NCBI RefSeq assembly: GCF_002246015.1
Contig: NZ_NOLJ01000014.1
Span: forward strand, 16,092 to 60,361
DNA: 44,270 nucleotides
Direction: 5' to 3'
From: Nostoc sp. 'Peltigera membranacea cyanobiont' 210A
GTDB taxonomy: Bacteria > Cyanobacteriota > Cyanobacteriia > Cyanobacteriales > Nostocaceae
Shown: piece after piece, positions 17,147 to 25,566 of the stretch
Layout of the letters: every line of letters starts with the position of its first letter
Position numbering within the stretch: the first letter of the stretch is position 1
Translations under genes and position numbers: made by a program
The notes under the pieces: generated by a model
Databases searched by the model: none
Seen by the model: the letters and a program-made list of their open reading frames with translations, nothing else
Told to the model about the DNA's origin: nothing

Positions 17147-18694
17147 ATGGTGCTTGAATCAGCGATCGCCGAGGAAGTCATTACAAATAATCTCAAGCAG
17201 TTTCTGTTGGTACTTTCGGTGTCTTTAGGCGTGGCGACACTACCGCAGATATTTAGCTGGTTTCGCAACATACCTTACACCTTACTATTGGTGATTGTCG
17301 GCTTAGGTTTGGCGTTTGTTGATGTCCGTTTAGTAACCCTTTCCCCCGAATTAATTTTGTTCATTTTTTTACCACCGCTGCTATTTGAAGCCGCATGGAA
17401 TTTGAAATGGGCGGAACTGAAGCGGGATTTAGTGCCAATTTGCTTGTATGCGGTGTTTGGAGTGTTAATTGCGATCGCAGGGGTAGCGATCGCTCTCAAT
17501 CAACTCGTTGGTATTTCTCTAACTACAGCTTTACTCATTGCAGCTAGTCTATCTGCCACTGACCCTGTTTCTGTCACCGCTTTGTTTCGTGAACTGGGCG
17601 TAGATAGTCGGCTTGTCACCTTAATGGAAGGCGAAAGCTTGTTCAATGATGGCATGGCTGTAGTTGCCTTTGGTTTTTTGGTAGCCTTATCTTTGGGAAC
17701 TGTAGAATTGGAATTCCAGCCAATTTTATTACAGTTATTTACAGTTATTGGCATCGGTGTAGCGGTGGGAGCTTTTATCGGATTTGGTATTTCCTACCTT
17801 ACCCAGCGTTTCGATTTGCCCTTAGTGGAACAATCTTTAACTCTAGTTTCCGCTTATGGGACTTACCTGATTATTGAAGACTTGGGCGGTTCTGGGGTAA
17901 TTGGAGTTGTCACCACAGGTTTGATTTTAGGCAACTTTGGCTCTCGTATCGGCATGAATCCCCGCACCCGGATTATTGTTTCCGAATTTTGGGAATTTCT
18001 GGCGTTCTTTGTTAATTCAATTGTCTTCCTGCTAATTGGCGACCAAATACGCTTTGCTAGTTTAGGCGAAAACCTGCAAATCATAATGGTGACAGTCGCA
18101 GCAATGATTGTGATGCGGGCAGTTGGTATTTACATTCTCAGCAAATTGAGTACTAGCATCACCAAATCGGAAATTTCTTTACCAGAACAAACTATCCTAT
18201 GGTGGGGTGGGTTACGCGGTTCCGTCTCCATTGCCCTGGCATTGAGTGTATCGACAATACTACCAGAGCGAGAAAAAATCATTGCAACGGTATTTGGAGT
18301 AGTTTTATTTACTCTACTTGTTCAGGGATTGACCATCAAACCTTTGCTGGAAAAACTCAATTTGCTAGGTGATGCACCCTTACGCGAGCAATATTTAGAA
18401 TTCGTTGCCCGTCATGTTGCCTTAGAACGCGTTTTAGAACACCTCCAGGCAGACCAACGCCCCGGTATTGACCCAGAATTTCGCCGTTATCAAGAGACAC
18501 TAATCAAAGGCGAACTTGCAGATTTACGGATGGAAATTGACAAATTACAAGGTGAATATCCGAATCTTCAGAGCTTTACGACTGAACAATTTCGAGGAGA
18601 ACTGTTGGCAATTGAGGCAGATACTTATGCAGAATTTGTCAAATCTGGTCGGTTAAATAAAGAATTAACATCTATGCTTGAGGATGTTTTGTAG
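17147..18694 (+). CDS. CPA1-family Na+/H+ antiporter
   Basis: 515 residues with the classic CPA1 motifs: FIFLPPLLFEAAW (helix 3), SLSATDPVSVTALFRELG, and LMEGESLFNDGMAVVAFGF with the ion-binding Asn-Asp; then WWGGLRGSVSIALALSVS. About 12 membrane helices span residues 15-410; a ~100-residue cytosolic tail follows. It should exchange Na+ for H+ at the plasma membrane. It diverges from the DUF389 gene with a 130-base shared upstream region, so the three transport genes may share control. Confidence 0.93.
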   Translation: MVLESAIAEEVITNNLKQFLLVLSVSLGVATLPQIFSWFRNIPYTLLLVIVGLGLAFVDVRLVTLSPELILFIFLPPLLFEAAWNLKWAELKRDLVPICLYAVFGVLIAIAGVAIALNQLVGISLTTALLIAASLSATDPVSVTALFRELGVDSRLVTLMEGESLFNDGMAVVAFGFLVALSLGTVELEFQPILLQLFTVIGIGVAVGAFIGFGISYLTQRFDLPLVEQSLTLVSAYGTYLIIEDLGGSGVIGVVTTGLILGNFGSRIGMNPRTRIIVSEFWEFLAFFVNSIVFLLIGDQIRFASLGENLQIIMVTVAAMIVMRAVGIYILSKLSTSITKSEISLPEQTILWWGGLRGSVSIALALSVSTILPEREKIIATVFGVVLFTLLVQGLTIKPLLEKLNLLGDAPLREQYLEFVARHVALERVLEHLQADQRPGIDPEFRRYQETLIKGELADLRMEIDKLQGEYPNLQSFTTEQFRGELLAIEADTYAEFVKSGRLNKELTSMLEDVL

Positions 18695-18754
18695 AATCAA
18701 TCTCACGGAAGAAGATATCAAACCTAAAAACCCAGTTTCCTGGTATATCTTTAC

Positions 18755-18951
18755 AGGACTAACGCAAACAATAGGCAAAAAGAATTATTTCCAGGTAGGG
18801 GCAATTCATGAATTGCCCCAGAGCGCGTATAGTTGCAGTTTGAAAAAAAATGCAACACATAGACCATTTGTAGAGACGCGATGAATCGCGTCTTTACCCA
18901 AGTATGTGTTGCAATCATCGATTGAATTGGTATTAGTTTTGCGTCAGTCCT
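18755..18951. mobile_element. nested MITE-like element containing copy B
   Basis: The ends are AGGACTAACGCAAA (18755-18768) and TTTGCGTCAGTCCT (18938-18951), a 14-bp inverted repeat with one mismatch. Inside are a perfect 22-bp palindrome (18798-18819, centre AATTCATGAATT) and copy B (about 18840-18932) of the element at 14081-14181, including the AGACGCGAT/ATCGCGTCT hairpin. It ends five bases before the last gene of the lipoxygenase operon and could act as its 3' end structure. Confidence 0.65.
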
Positions 18952-18955
18952 AATT

Positions 18956-20008
18956 TTAGTCGAACCCGATAACTCCCGGAATTTCAAGGACAAAATCTGC
19001 CCCATATACGGATGCAGGAGTCTGGAATCCTACCTTAACTTCGCCTTTAATTACCCGTTTGATAACCGCTACAGCCGCTAATGCCGTAAAATCGTATGCT
19101 TCCGGGCCTAAGAGCTTTGCAGTTACTTGTTGACCAGTTTCATCTTCAGCAATACCAATTACTCGAACTTGTCCCTTGGCTCGTTCTGCCACCGTTGGCC
19201 CAGTGGGTAAAGTTTTAATTAGACTTGCTAAAGTACTTTGGAATAGAGACAAGTTAAATAACCATCCTAAATACTGGCTCGACTCCATCAAGAAGCGCAC
19301 AGGATTAGGAAATACGGTATAAACCTCAATATTGAGAATACCCGTAGTCTGAAAGGCAGTGATAATATCAGCACGCCAAGGGTTTGTTACCGCTGTCACG
19401 GAGCCATAACCAAAATCAACTTTACGTCTTTTCGATGCTGGGCGAGATGGAATGAGCTTACCTGCTTCTCGGACTACCCCGATATGATGTAAAGTTGGCA
19501 GTACTGTATTTGCAGTTCCCTGAGATACACCGCCGACTGTTTCGTAGATTAAAATCAGTCGCGTTGCAACTGCTAACTTATGTTTGAGATAAGCAGCTAC
19601 ACAATCAGTAGGGACAACTCCAAATCCCACACCAGGGAGAAGCATTATCCCTGCACTTTTAGCCTCAGCATCTCGTGCTTGTAGCGCCTGAAATTCAGGT
19701 ACTTCGCCAGCTATATCTAAATAATGAGTTTTAGTTTGAAGGCAGGCATCGACAAGTGGCTTTGAGGTTTTGGAGAAAGGCCCAGAGCAGTTGATGACAG
19801 CAATTATATCCTCAAGAGAGCGAGCGATCGCTTGCGGATCGTCTAAGCCAAAAACCCGAAAGTCCAAACTTAATTCATTGGCTACAGCTGCTAGTGAACT
19901 TTGATTGCGTCCAGCTAAAATTAATTCCAGTCCATTATTTTTAGCAGATTCAGCAATGAGTTTTCCAGCATAGCCAGTTGCACCATACAATAACACCCTT
20001 GATGTCAT
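18956..20008 (-). CDS. saccharopine-dehydrogenase-like NAD(P) reductase
   Basis: 350 residues from ATG 20008, which has GGTGAT 5 bases upstream; a GTG nine bases earlier lacks a ribosome site. The N-terminal Rossmann fold is clear: RVLLYGATGYAGKLIAESA (GxTGxxG), LILAGRNQSSL, and VINCSGPFSKTSKPLVDAC. HYLDIAGEVPEF is the family's substrate-side motif. It resembles the saccharopine dehydrogenase / trans-acting enoyl reductase group and not true lysine-pathway enzymes. A role in reducing an unsaturated or carbonyl lipid product is inferred from its place as the last gene of the lipoxygenase operon. Confidence 0.82.
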   Translation of the reverse strand: MTSRVLLYGATGYAGKLIAESAKNNGLELILAGRNQSSLAAVANELSLDFRVFGLDDPQAIARSLEDIIAVINCSGPFSKTSKPLVDACLQTKTHYLDIAGEVPEFQALQARDAEAKSAGIMLLPGVGFGVVPTDCVAAYLKHKLAVATRLILIYETVGGVSQGTANTVLPTLHHIGVVREAGKLIPSRPASKRRKVDFGYGSVTAVTNPWRADIITAFQTTGILNIEVYTVFPNPVRFLMESSQYLGWLFNLSLFQSTLASLIKTLPTGPTVAERAKGQVRVIGIAEDETGQQVTAKLLGPEAYDFTALAAVAVIKRVIKGEVKVGFQTPASVYGADFVLEIPGVIGFD

Positions 20009-20020
20009 TATTATCACCAG

Positions 20021-20329
20021 CTAGGAGTTGTTCGCAATCTGCTGCCATAACCTGACTTCAGGTGGTTCAACTAAAAATTGTCCTGATTTTTCCCCTAAAG
20101 CTTTAATATACGGCTGCTCTAGGTGTTGAGCTAAAATTTCCTGGCTGACCCAGTTTTCATGCAACAGAAACAAAGATGGATCGTCAACAGATTGGTGCAA
20201 ATCGTAATTAATACAACCTTCTTCTGTAAGAGTAAGAGCTATTACAGGTTGGAATTCCTGCTTGAAATTGTCTTCCAAACCTGGCTTCACTTTTAGTCGA
20301 GCGGTGACGGTTACTTGCTGATTTGACAT
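20021..20329 (-). CDS. ABM-domain (antibiotic biosynthesis monooxygenase / YgiN-like) protein
   Basis: 102 residues forming one ferredoxin-like ABM domain: VTVTARLKVKPGLEDNFKQE, then EEGCINYDLHQS, then FLLHENWVSQEILAQHL. Such small dimers act as cofactor-free monooxygenases on quinols and polyketides, or as heme-degrading enzymes and isomerases. The ATG has GAGGAA 5 bases upstream. It lies 29 bases past the lipoxygenase gene and 12 bases before the reductase ATG, so all three are surely co-transcribed. A task on an oxidised lipid or quinone is inferred. Confidence 0.85.
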   Translation of the reverse strand: MSNQQVTVTARLKVKPGLEDNFKQEFQPVIALTLTEEGCINYDLHQSVDDPSLFLLHENWVSQEILAQHLEQPYIKALGEKSGQFLVEPPEVRLWQQIANNS

Positions 20330-20358
20330 TGTGATTCCTCTTTTTTACTAAAACTAAT

Positions 20359-21999
20359 TCAAGTATTAATGCTGTTAATAATTTCCGAAGGCTTGAAGTA
20401 GTTGTAAGGTATGGGACGAGTTTGATTTCTAATGTCTATTTGCCGTTCTATTTCATGCAAATTTTGTTGGAATTGCACCACAATTTCCTGCGCCAATGAA
20501 TCGGCAAACTCCTCATCATAAAAACCCAATTTGTCATAGTGGTACGATGTTAAAATCTCAGTCCACATCACCTGATCGGCAGCTTGTTTAAAAGGAGGAA
20601 GTATCTTCATGATAGTTTCCAAGTCCACACCTTTAGTTTCTGGAATTGGGTGGTAGGCTGCATAGGGCATATTGGGTACAAAAGCCATATATTCGTACTG
20701 AGAAAAATTCAAAGCAGAATGTAGAGGAGCGCAAGTGAATACTACCACACTGATGATTTCAATCAGTTGTTCTAGAGTCTCAATCTTGGCTGGCATTCCC
20801 TTGACTTTACCACCATCTTGAGCTACTAATTCTCTAGCCCAATTTTGCAACTCATAGTCGTCACTGATATCTTGTGAGGTTTTGTAATAGAGTTGCAAGT
20901 ATTCAGCCACAAACTTTTCGACGGCATTCCAAATTAATATGCCATCGTCCCGGAAAGGAAAGTGCGGTAAAATTTCTGGGTTATCGGTTCGGCGACTTTT
21001 TATTAACCGAGGGAAGGTAAATTTTTCAACACTCCATTCTTCATAAACCTTCGCTACAAATCCAAGAGACTCCGCCAATGAACCTGCCATAAACTGATCA
21101 ACCGGGCCTCCAGGTTGTAAAAACTGAGTGCGCCCCAAATCGTTATCAAATAGCATAAAACGGAAGTGGGGTTTTAACAGTAAAGCGATGGGATGATTTT
21201 CTGCTAGTTGCCGCGCAGTTACAATCGCGAACGGAGCCATAACTGCATGGGTATAGGCGAAATGACTACCCAATTCTTGATGGTTGCCATCAGCAATTTG
21301 AACGCAGGTTTTTGCCAAAAACCAATCTAAATGGGGGTCATCTGGTGTATAAATCACGCTTTTTCCACCAGAGTCATGATTAATCTGGATGGCAACAGGC
21401 ACTAGAGAACCACCATTAGAACTATCATTACTTTGCCAGTAAAATAGAGCTTGTGGCTTGGGAAGGTACTTTTTAACATTATCGTAGACACCACCTTTAA
21501 TATCAGATAATAAAGGATAATCTAAGAAATACAGCTTGCCTTCCTTGAGTGCTTTTTGCAAAGTAAATTCTGTACCTGCAACCTTCTGAAAATGTGCATC
21601 TGTGACAGCAAAATTATCAGGTAATACATCAATTTTTTGGATAGCTAATGGGTTCGCTCCAGAGAGTCGTTGTTCCGCAAAACAAGAGTCTGTTTTGTAA
21701 TTTTTTATGACATCGGGTTTTGGTAGGAGTGACAAAAGTTCTTCGTATTCTTCCAATTCATCTAATGGGTCTAAGAAGTTTCTGGCTTTAGCAGCTAGCA
21801 TATTTGGTGCAAGACTTGCCATACTTGCCAAACGTTTAGCAGTATATTCTGCCGAGAAGATTTCCTTATGAGGAACTTTATCAATGACTGGTAGAGGAGC
21901 TAGATAATCGTAATTAAATTTGTACTCTTCTCGATTTCTATCTAGCCAATTGATTCGGACATTAACATCAGGATCTTTTTGTGGTAAATATGGTTTCAC
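20359..21999 (-). CDS. lipoxygenase
   Basis: 546 residues. The start is GTG 21999 (GGAG six bases upstream), giving MKPYLPQKDPD; a TTG four codons earlier overlaps the ribosome site. Lipoxygenases insert O2 into polyunsaturated fatty acids to give hydroperoxides. The non-heme iron ligands are visible: His246 and His251 (GSHFAYTHAVMAPF), His427 and Asn431 (LHSALNFSQY), and the C-terminal carboxylate. The last residue is Thr546 (PSEIINSINT), whereas most lipoxygenases end in Ile. There is no PLAT domain and no fused catalase-like domain, unlike the fusion of Nostoc sp. PCC 7120; only the catalytic domain is present. Stereo- and position specificity cannot be read reliably. It is the fifth gene of the operon. 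Confidence 0.95.
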   Translation of the reverse strand: MKPYLPQKDPDVNVRINWLDRNREEYKFNYDYLAPLPVIDKVPHKEIFSAEYTAKRLASMASLAPNMLAAKARNFLDPLDELEEYEELLSLLPKPDVIKNYKTDSCFAEQRLSGANPLAIQKIDVLPDNFAVTDAHFQKVAGTEFTLQKALKEGKLYFLDYPLLSDIKGGVYDNVKKYLPKPQALFYWQSNDSSNGGSLVPVAIQINHDSGGKSVIYTPDDPHLDWFLAKTCVQIADGNHQELGSHFAYTHAVMAPFAIVTARQLAENHPIALLLKPHFRFMLFDNDLGRTQFLQPGGPVDQFMAGSLAESLGFVAKVYEEWSVEKFTFPRLIKSRRTDNPEILPHFPFRDDGILIWNAVEKFVAEYLQLYYKTSQDISDDYELQNWARELVAQDGGKVKGMPAKIETLEQLIEIISVVVFTCAPLHSALNFSQYEYMAFVPNMPYAAYHPIPETKGVDLETIMKILPPFKQAADQVMWTEILTSYHYDKLGFYDEEFADSLAQEIVVQFQQNLHEIERQIDIRNQTRPIPYNYFKPSEIINSINT

Positions 22000-22088
22000 G
22001 ATTATCTCCAATTAAGTTTTTTAGCATTTGGTAGTAAAGGATCGACATCATAAAGTTGCTAAATGCTGATGTGATTTAGCAACTTTCA

Positions 22089-23522
22089 TTACAGAGTTTT
22101 CAGATACTCAATCAAAGCTTTTTTATTCTCATCAGATAAATCAGTGCCATAAATATGTCCCTGACTTGAATTAGCAGTTACCGTCGTATCGTATTTAAAA
22201 CCTATAGCTTTGGCTTCATCTCCCTCAGTAATAAAGCCAACTTTTTTCGGGTCGTAGACATCATATCCTCGATAGAAAACTTGAGGACGATTCTCTGGTT
22301 TTTCTAACAAATCTTGTAGAGATGGGACTGAACCATTATGTAAATATGGCGCTCTTAACCATAATCCATCTAGAGAAACAGATACATACCCATTGGTTTT
22401 GCGTAAGTTTTTAAAGTCCCAAGGGTAGCCATCACCAAAATGATTGTAAGTATCCGCTCCTTCTTGCGTCCACATATCTAATCGATGGCGGTCAGTTCCC
22501 ACTTCTTCCACAGGGATAACAGTACCCGTTCTTTCCCCACCAAAAGCGTGACAAGATGCACAAGTATTAGCAAAAATTTGACTTCCTTTTGTAGCCACTT
22601 GCTCATCAATAGCAAATGGATATTTAGGAGGTGGTAGTTCTCGAATAAAATCTTCTACTCGTTGTAAATCGGCTACAGGAAGTGATTTTTTGGTAGCACC
22701 GTCACCAATTGCTCCAGTTTGAACAGTTTCTGTTAGTGAAGTTTCTAACCCATCCCAATGGAGTGCAAACCCTTTGTGCATCTTTTGATTCCAAAGAGGC
22801 ATCATATCAGAGTTGCCAATAGTGTTATCTTTGGGCAACTTTAAAGTATTGAATTTAACTGGATTAAAAGGGTCAATTCGACCAGGGCCCCAGTTAGGAC
22901 GAGAATCTGTCCAACTATAGTCTTCTTTTTGTTGCAGCAGTGCTTTCTTAGTTTGAGGAATTAGCACATAGCGATAAAGTAAATTTTCTAACCAGGAAAG
23001 GTTGTAATTATATTTGATTTCGTCAAGGATATAATCTGCTGTAAATCTCGCATCACCAGCAGTTGCACTCAAAAATCGTAAATAGCCTTGCGAATCAAAC
23101 TTATTAGCAGGAGCAGCGGCCACAATTGTGGGTTTATCTTTCTCTGTTTTTCTATAGGTAGCAGTATGGCAAACGGCACAAGTTATACCGACGCGAGGGA
23201 AGCCAATGGTTTTTTTCGTAAATCCAACTGGCATTTCTTTACCCTCTTCCCATGTGATTCCCAAGGAAGTATAACCACCTGACCCTGGTAATTTATCAGG
23301 GAATATTCGTGGTAGTACCAGCCAAATCCAATAGGGAACACCTTGCGCTTCTTCTGTACCAATAGAACCATATTTAAAGTGTTCTTCAGGCGATTCATAA
23401 TATGTGGGAACCTCTCGAAAAAGGTTGTACCATCCCACATACCCAACTACACCAGCTAAAAGGATCACAATTAAAACAATGCTTGTGATTACCTTACCTA
23501 TGTTATTTTTGAGTATTGTCAT
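22089..23522 (-). CDS. membrane-anchored diheme cytochrome c (RoxA/peroxidase-like)
   Basis: 477 residues. An N-terminal helix (about 11-31) anchors the protein with its main part in the periplasm or lumen. Two c-type heme motifs are present: CAVCH (115-119) and CASCH (321-325), 206 residues apart. Near the N-terminus is HFKYGSIG, then GVPYWIWLVLPRIFPDKLPG; near the C-terminus are LRAPYLHNGSVPSLQDLL and GHIYGTDLSDENKKALIEYL. The wide heme spacing and the APYLHNGS stretch point to the diheme peroxidase (CcpA/MauG) superfamily, in which RoxA and some fatty-acid dioxygenases also fall. It is a clear paralogue of 24034-25500 and a more distant one of 27628-29637. Substrate unknown; the lipoxygenase gene is 89 bases downstream. 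Confidence 0.88.
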   Translation of the reverse strand: MTILKNNIGKVITSIVLIVILLAGVVGYVGWYNLFREVPTYYESPEEHFKYGSIGTEEAQGVPYWIWLVLPRIFPDKLPGSGGYTSLGITWEEGKEMPVGFTKKTIGFPRVGITCAVCHTATYRKTEKDKPTIVAAAPANKFDSQGYLRFLSATAGDARFTADYILDEIKYNYNLSWLENLLYRYVLIPQTKKALLQQKEDYSWTDSRPNWGPGRIDPFNPVKFNTLKLPKDNTIGNSDMMPLWNQKMHKGFALHWDGLETSLTETVQTGAIGDGATKKSLPVADLQRVEDFIRELPPPKYPFAIDEQVATKGSQIFANTCASCHAFGGERTGTVIPVEEVGTDRHRLDMWTQEGADTYNHFGDGYPWDFKNLRKTNGYVSVSLDGLWLRAPYLHNGSVPSLQDLLEKPENRPQVFYRGYDVYDPKKVGFITEGDEAKAIGFKYDTTVTANSSQGHIYGTDLSDENKKALIEYLKTL

Positions 23523-23610
23523 GGCACTCTTTTGCTCCTTTGCAGAAGAATCTGTTTGTAGTGCAGGAATATACCTACACTAGACTAGGGATAAAATTAG
23601 AAGAATTGCT

Positions 23611-24021
23611 TCACTGGAATTGCAGCGATTGCATTTTGCTACGCATTGCTAAAGTCAGAAGAATTACTTCCGCTAATCCAAAAAACAGGTCTACAAAGGC
23701 AATGGATAAAAATCCTTTATCTTGCCCAAAGAAAAGCACTGCACAAATGAAAAATGTCGATCCGAAAGCTCTTGAAGGAAATATTGATATCCAGGCAGTT
23801 GCCTGATATCGGTACGGGTCAAGTGCCCCAGGAATATAAAATGCGCTAATAATAAACAACAGCATTCCCGCAGCGCGAACCCAGATAATTGGCTCTGGTA
23901 TATGCATTTGAAGGAACGTCAACATTAGTTCTGGAAAGAAGCAAGAGGGAATGACAAAAAGCATATTAACAATAATGCCAACCCAAGTAACGCGACTAAA
24001 CCATTTAGCGTAATTATTCAT
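23611..24021 (-). CDS. small four-helix membrane protein, unknown
   Basis: 136 residues with four predicted membrane helices (about 12-32, 45-65, 78-100, 105-128). I do not recognise the family; it has a loose similarity in layout to small DoxX-type proteins. ALDPYRYQATAWISIFPSRA, between helices 2 and 3, is the most polar stretch. It has a strong AAGGAG and lies 12 bases past one diheme cytochrome gene and 88 bases before the other, so it is part of the operon. It might be a membrane partner or quinone-side electron donor of the cytochromes; that is speculation. Confidence 0.75.
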   Translation of the reverse strand: MNNYAKWFSRVTWVGIIVNMLFVIPSCFFPELMLTFLQMHIPEPIIWVRAAGMLLFIISAFYIPGALDPYRYQATAWISIFPSRAFGSTFFICAVLFFGQDKGFLSIAFVDLFFGLAEVILLTLAMRSKMQSLQFQ

Positions 24022-24033
24022 TTTTCTCTCCTT

Positions 24034-25500
24034 TTAAAGCTTTTTCATGTACTCAACTAGTGCATTTTTATCTTCTGTAGGAAGATCGGTACCATATAAA
24101 TGACCACTGTTACTATTTCCAGGTTTTGTGGTATCGAACTTAAAGTATTGCTTACCGTTTTCTACACCGACATCAGATACAAAGCCAACTTTTGCTCTGT
24201 CAATGACATCGTAGCCACGATAGAATTCTTTAGGTCTATTTTCTGGTGTTTCTAGTAAATCCCGTAAGGTGGGAACTGAGCCATTGTGCAGATAAGGGCC
24301 ACGTAACCAAACACCATCAAGGGGCATATTTGCATAGCCATTAGTCTTACGGAAATTTTTAAAGCGCCACGGATACCCTGTATACAGAGTATTTTGGTTA
24401 GACATCGTTTTGTAGGTATATGAGTCAAGACGATGAGGGTCTGTACCAATTTCTTGAATTGGGACAACTTTGCCTGTATATGCACCACCAAAAGCGTGAC
24501 AACTAGCACAATTGCTTTGAAAAAGCTGTTCTCCCTTCGCTGCTATAGTTTCGTTAACTTCGTAGGGATATTTTGGTGGTGGTAGTTCCCAAAGCCAATC
24601 GGCAACTCTCTGAATTCGAGGCAAATCAATTGTTGTGGGTGTAACTCCAGCGCCTAAAGCCGCACTCTTATTTCGTTCATCAACAGAAGTATTATTACCA
24701 TCCCAATGTAACTGCAATCCCTCACGGGGTTTTTGATTCCAAACTGAGGGGAAATCAGAAGTACCAATCAGTTCATCCTCACGCAATTTATCCATTGGGA
24801 AATGGAATTGAATTGCTTTATAAGGATTAAAAGTATCTACTCTTCCTGGGCCCCAATCTGGTTGTTTTTCAACGAAATCAAGTCGAGATGCCTGATTAAT
24901 TAGTGCATCTCTAGTTTGAGGAATTGCAATGAAGCGATAAAGTAATTTTTCAATGGGATTAAGACCACCACTAATTTTTTCAATTTCTGGCAACATCCGG
25001 TTAGCAGTAAAGCGCTCATCTACACCAACTGCTGATAAGAATTTGATATATCCCTGCAAATTAACCACATTAGCAGGCATTGTCGTGATGACTTGATGTT
25101 CGCTATTAGGGGTATTTCGCAGGGTTCCTGTATGACATACAGCACAATTCAACCCAACTCTATCGATAAAGATTCTGCGTTGCGAAAAACCTATAGGTAA
25201 ATCTTTATCAGGTTCTTTGATAAATCCCAGAGAAGTGTAACCTTTTCCAGGTAATTTATCTGAGAATAATTCTGGTAAAACTTTCCAAATCCAGTAAGGG
25301 ATGCCATTGATGGGTTCGCTGCCGATTGAACCATATTTAAAGTGGTTTTCAATATCAGCATAATCCACTGGGGAGTTGGACAAAACAGGCCAAAGGAAAA
25401 ATACTGCTACTGCTACAATACCTACAATTACAACCCAAATCCGCTGGAATACTCCCTTGATTGAGGTTGGAAGTAGGGTAGGGTTTGTTTGTTCAGTCAT
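24034..25500 (-). CDS. membrane-anchored diheme cytochrome c (RoxA/peroxidase-like)
   Basis: 488 residues. An N-terminal membrane helix (about 21-40) is followed by HFKYGSIG and GIPYWIWKVLPELFSDKLPG. Heme motifs are CAVCH (119-123) and CASCH (331-335), 212 residues apart. The C-terminal stretches LRGPYLHNGSVPTLRDLL and GHLYGTDLPTEDKNALVEYM match the paralogue at 22089-23522 nearly position for position. Two similar anchored cytochromes in one operon could act in series (dioxygenase and hydroperoxide isomerase, or enzyme and electron donor). In Pseudomonas aeruginosa a pair of heme c enzymes, oleate 10S-dioxygenase and diol synthase, is encoded side by side, which is a suggestive parallel. Confidence 0.88.
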   Translation of the reverse strand: MTEQTNPTLLPTSIKGVFQRIWVVIVGIVAVAVFFLWPVLSNSPVDYADIENHFKYGSIGSEPINGIPYWIWKVLPELFSDKLPGKGYTSLGFIKEPDKDLPIGFSQRRIFIDRVGLNCAVCHTGTLRNTPNSEHQVITTMPANVVNLQGYIKFLSAVGVDERFTANRMLPEIEKISGGLNPIEKLLYRFIAIPQTRDALINQASRLDFVEKQPDWGPGRVDTFNPYKAIQFHFPMDKLREDELIGTSDFPSVWNQKPREGLQLHWDGNNTSVDERNKSAALGAGVTPTTIDLPRIQRVADWLWELPPPKYPYEVNETIAAKGEQLFQSNCASCHAFGGAYTGKVVPIQEIGTDPHRLDSYTYKTMSNQNTLYTGYPWRFKNFRKTNGYANMPLDGVWLRGPYLHNGSVPTLRDLLETPENRPKEFYRGYDVIDRAKVGFVSDVGVENGKQYFKFDTTKPGNSNSGHLYGTDLPTEDKNALVEYMKKL

Positions 25501-25566
25501 GAAACACTCCCCATTTTGTCGAGATTATTTGTAAGCGAAATTGTCGATGTGATACGCATCGCTTTT

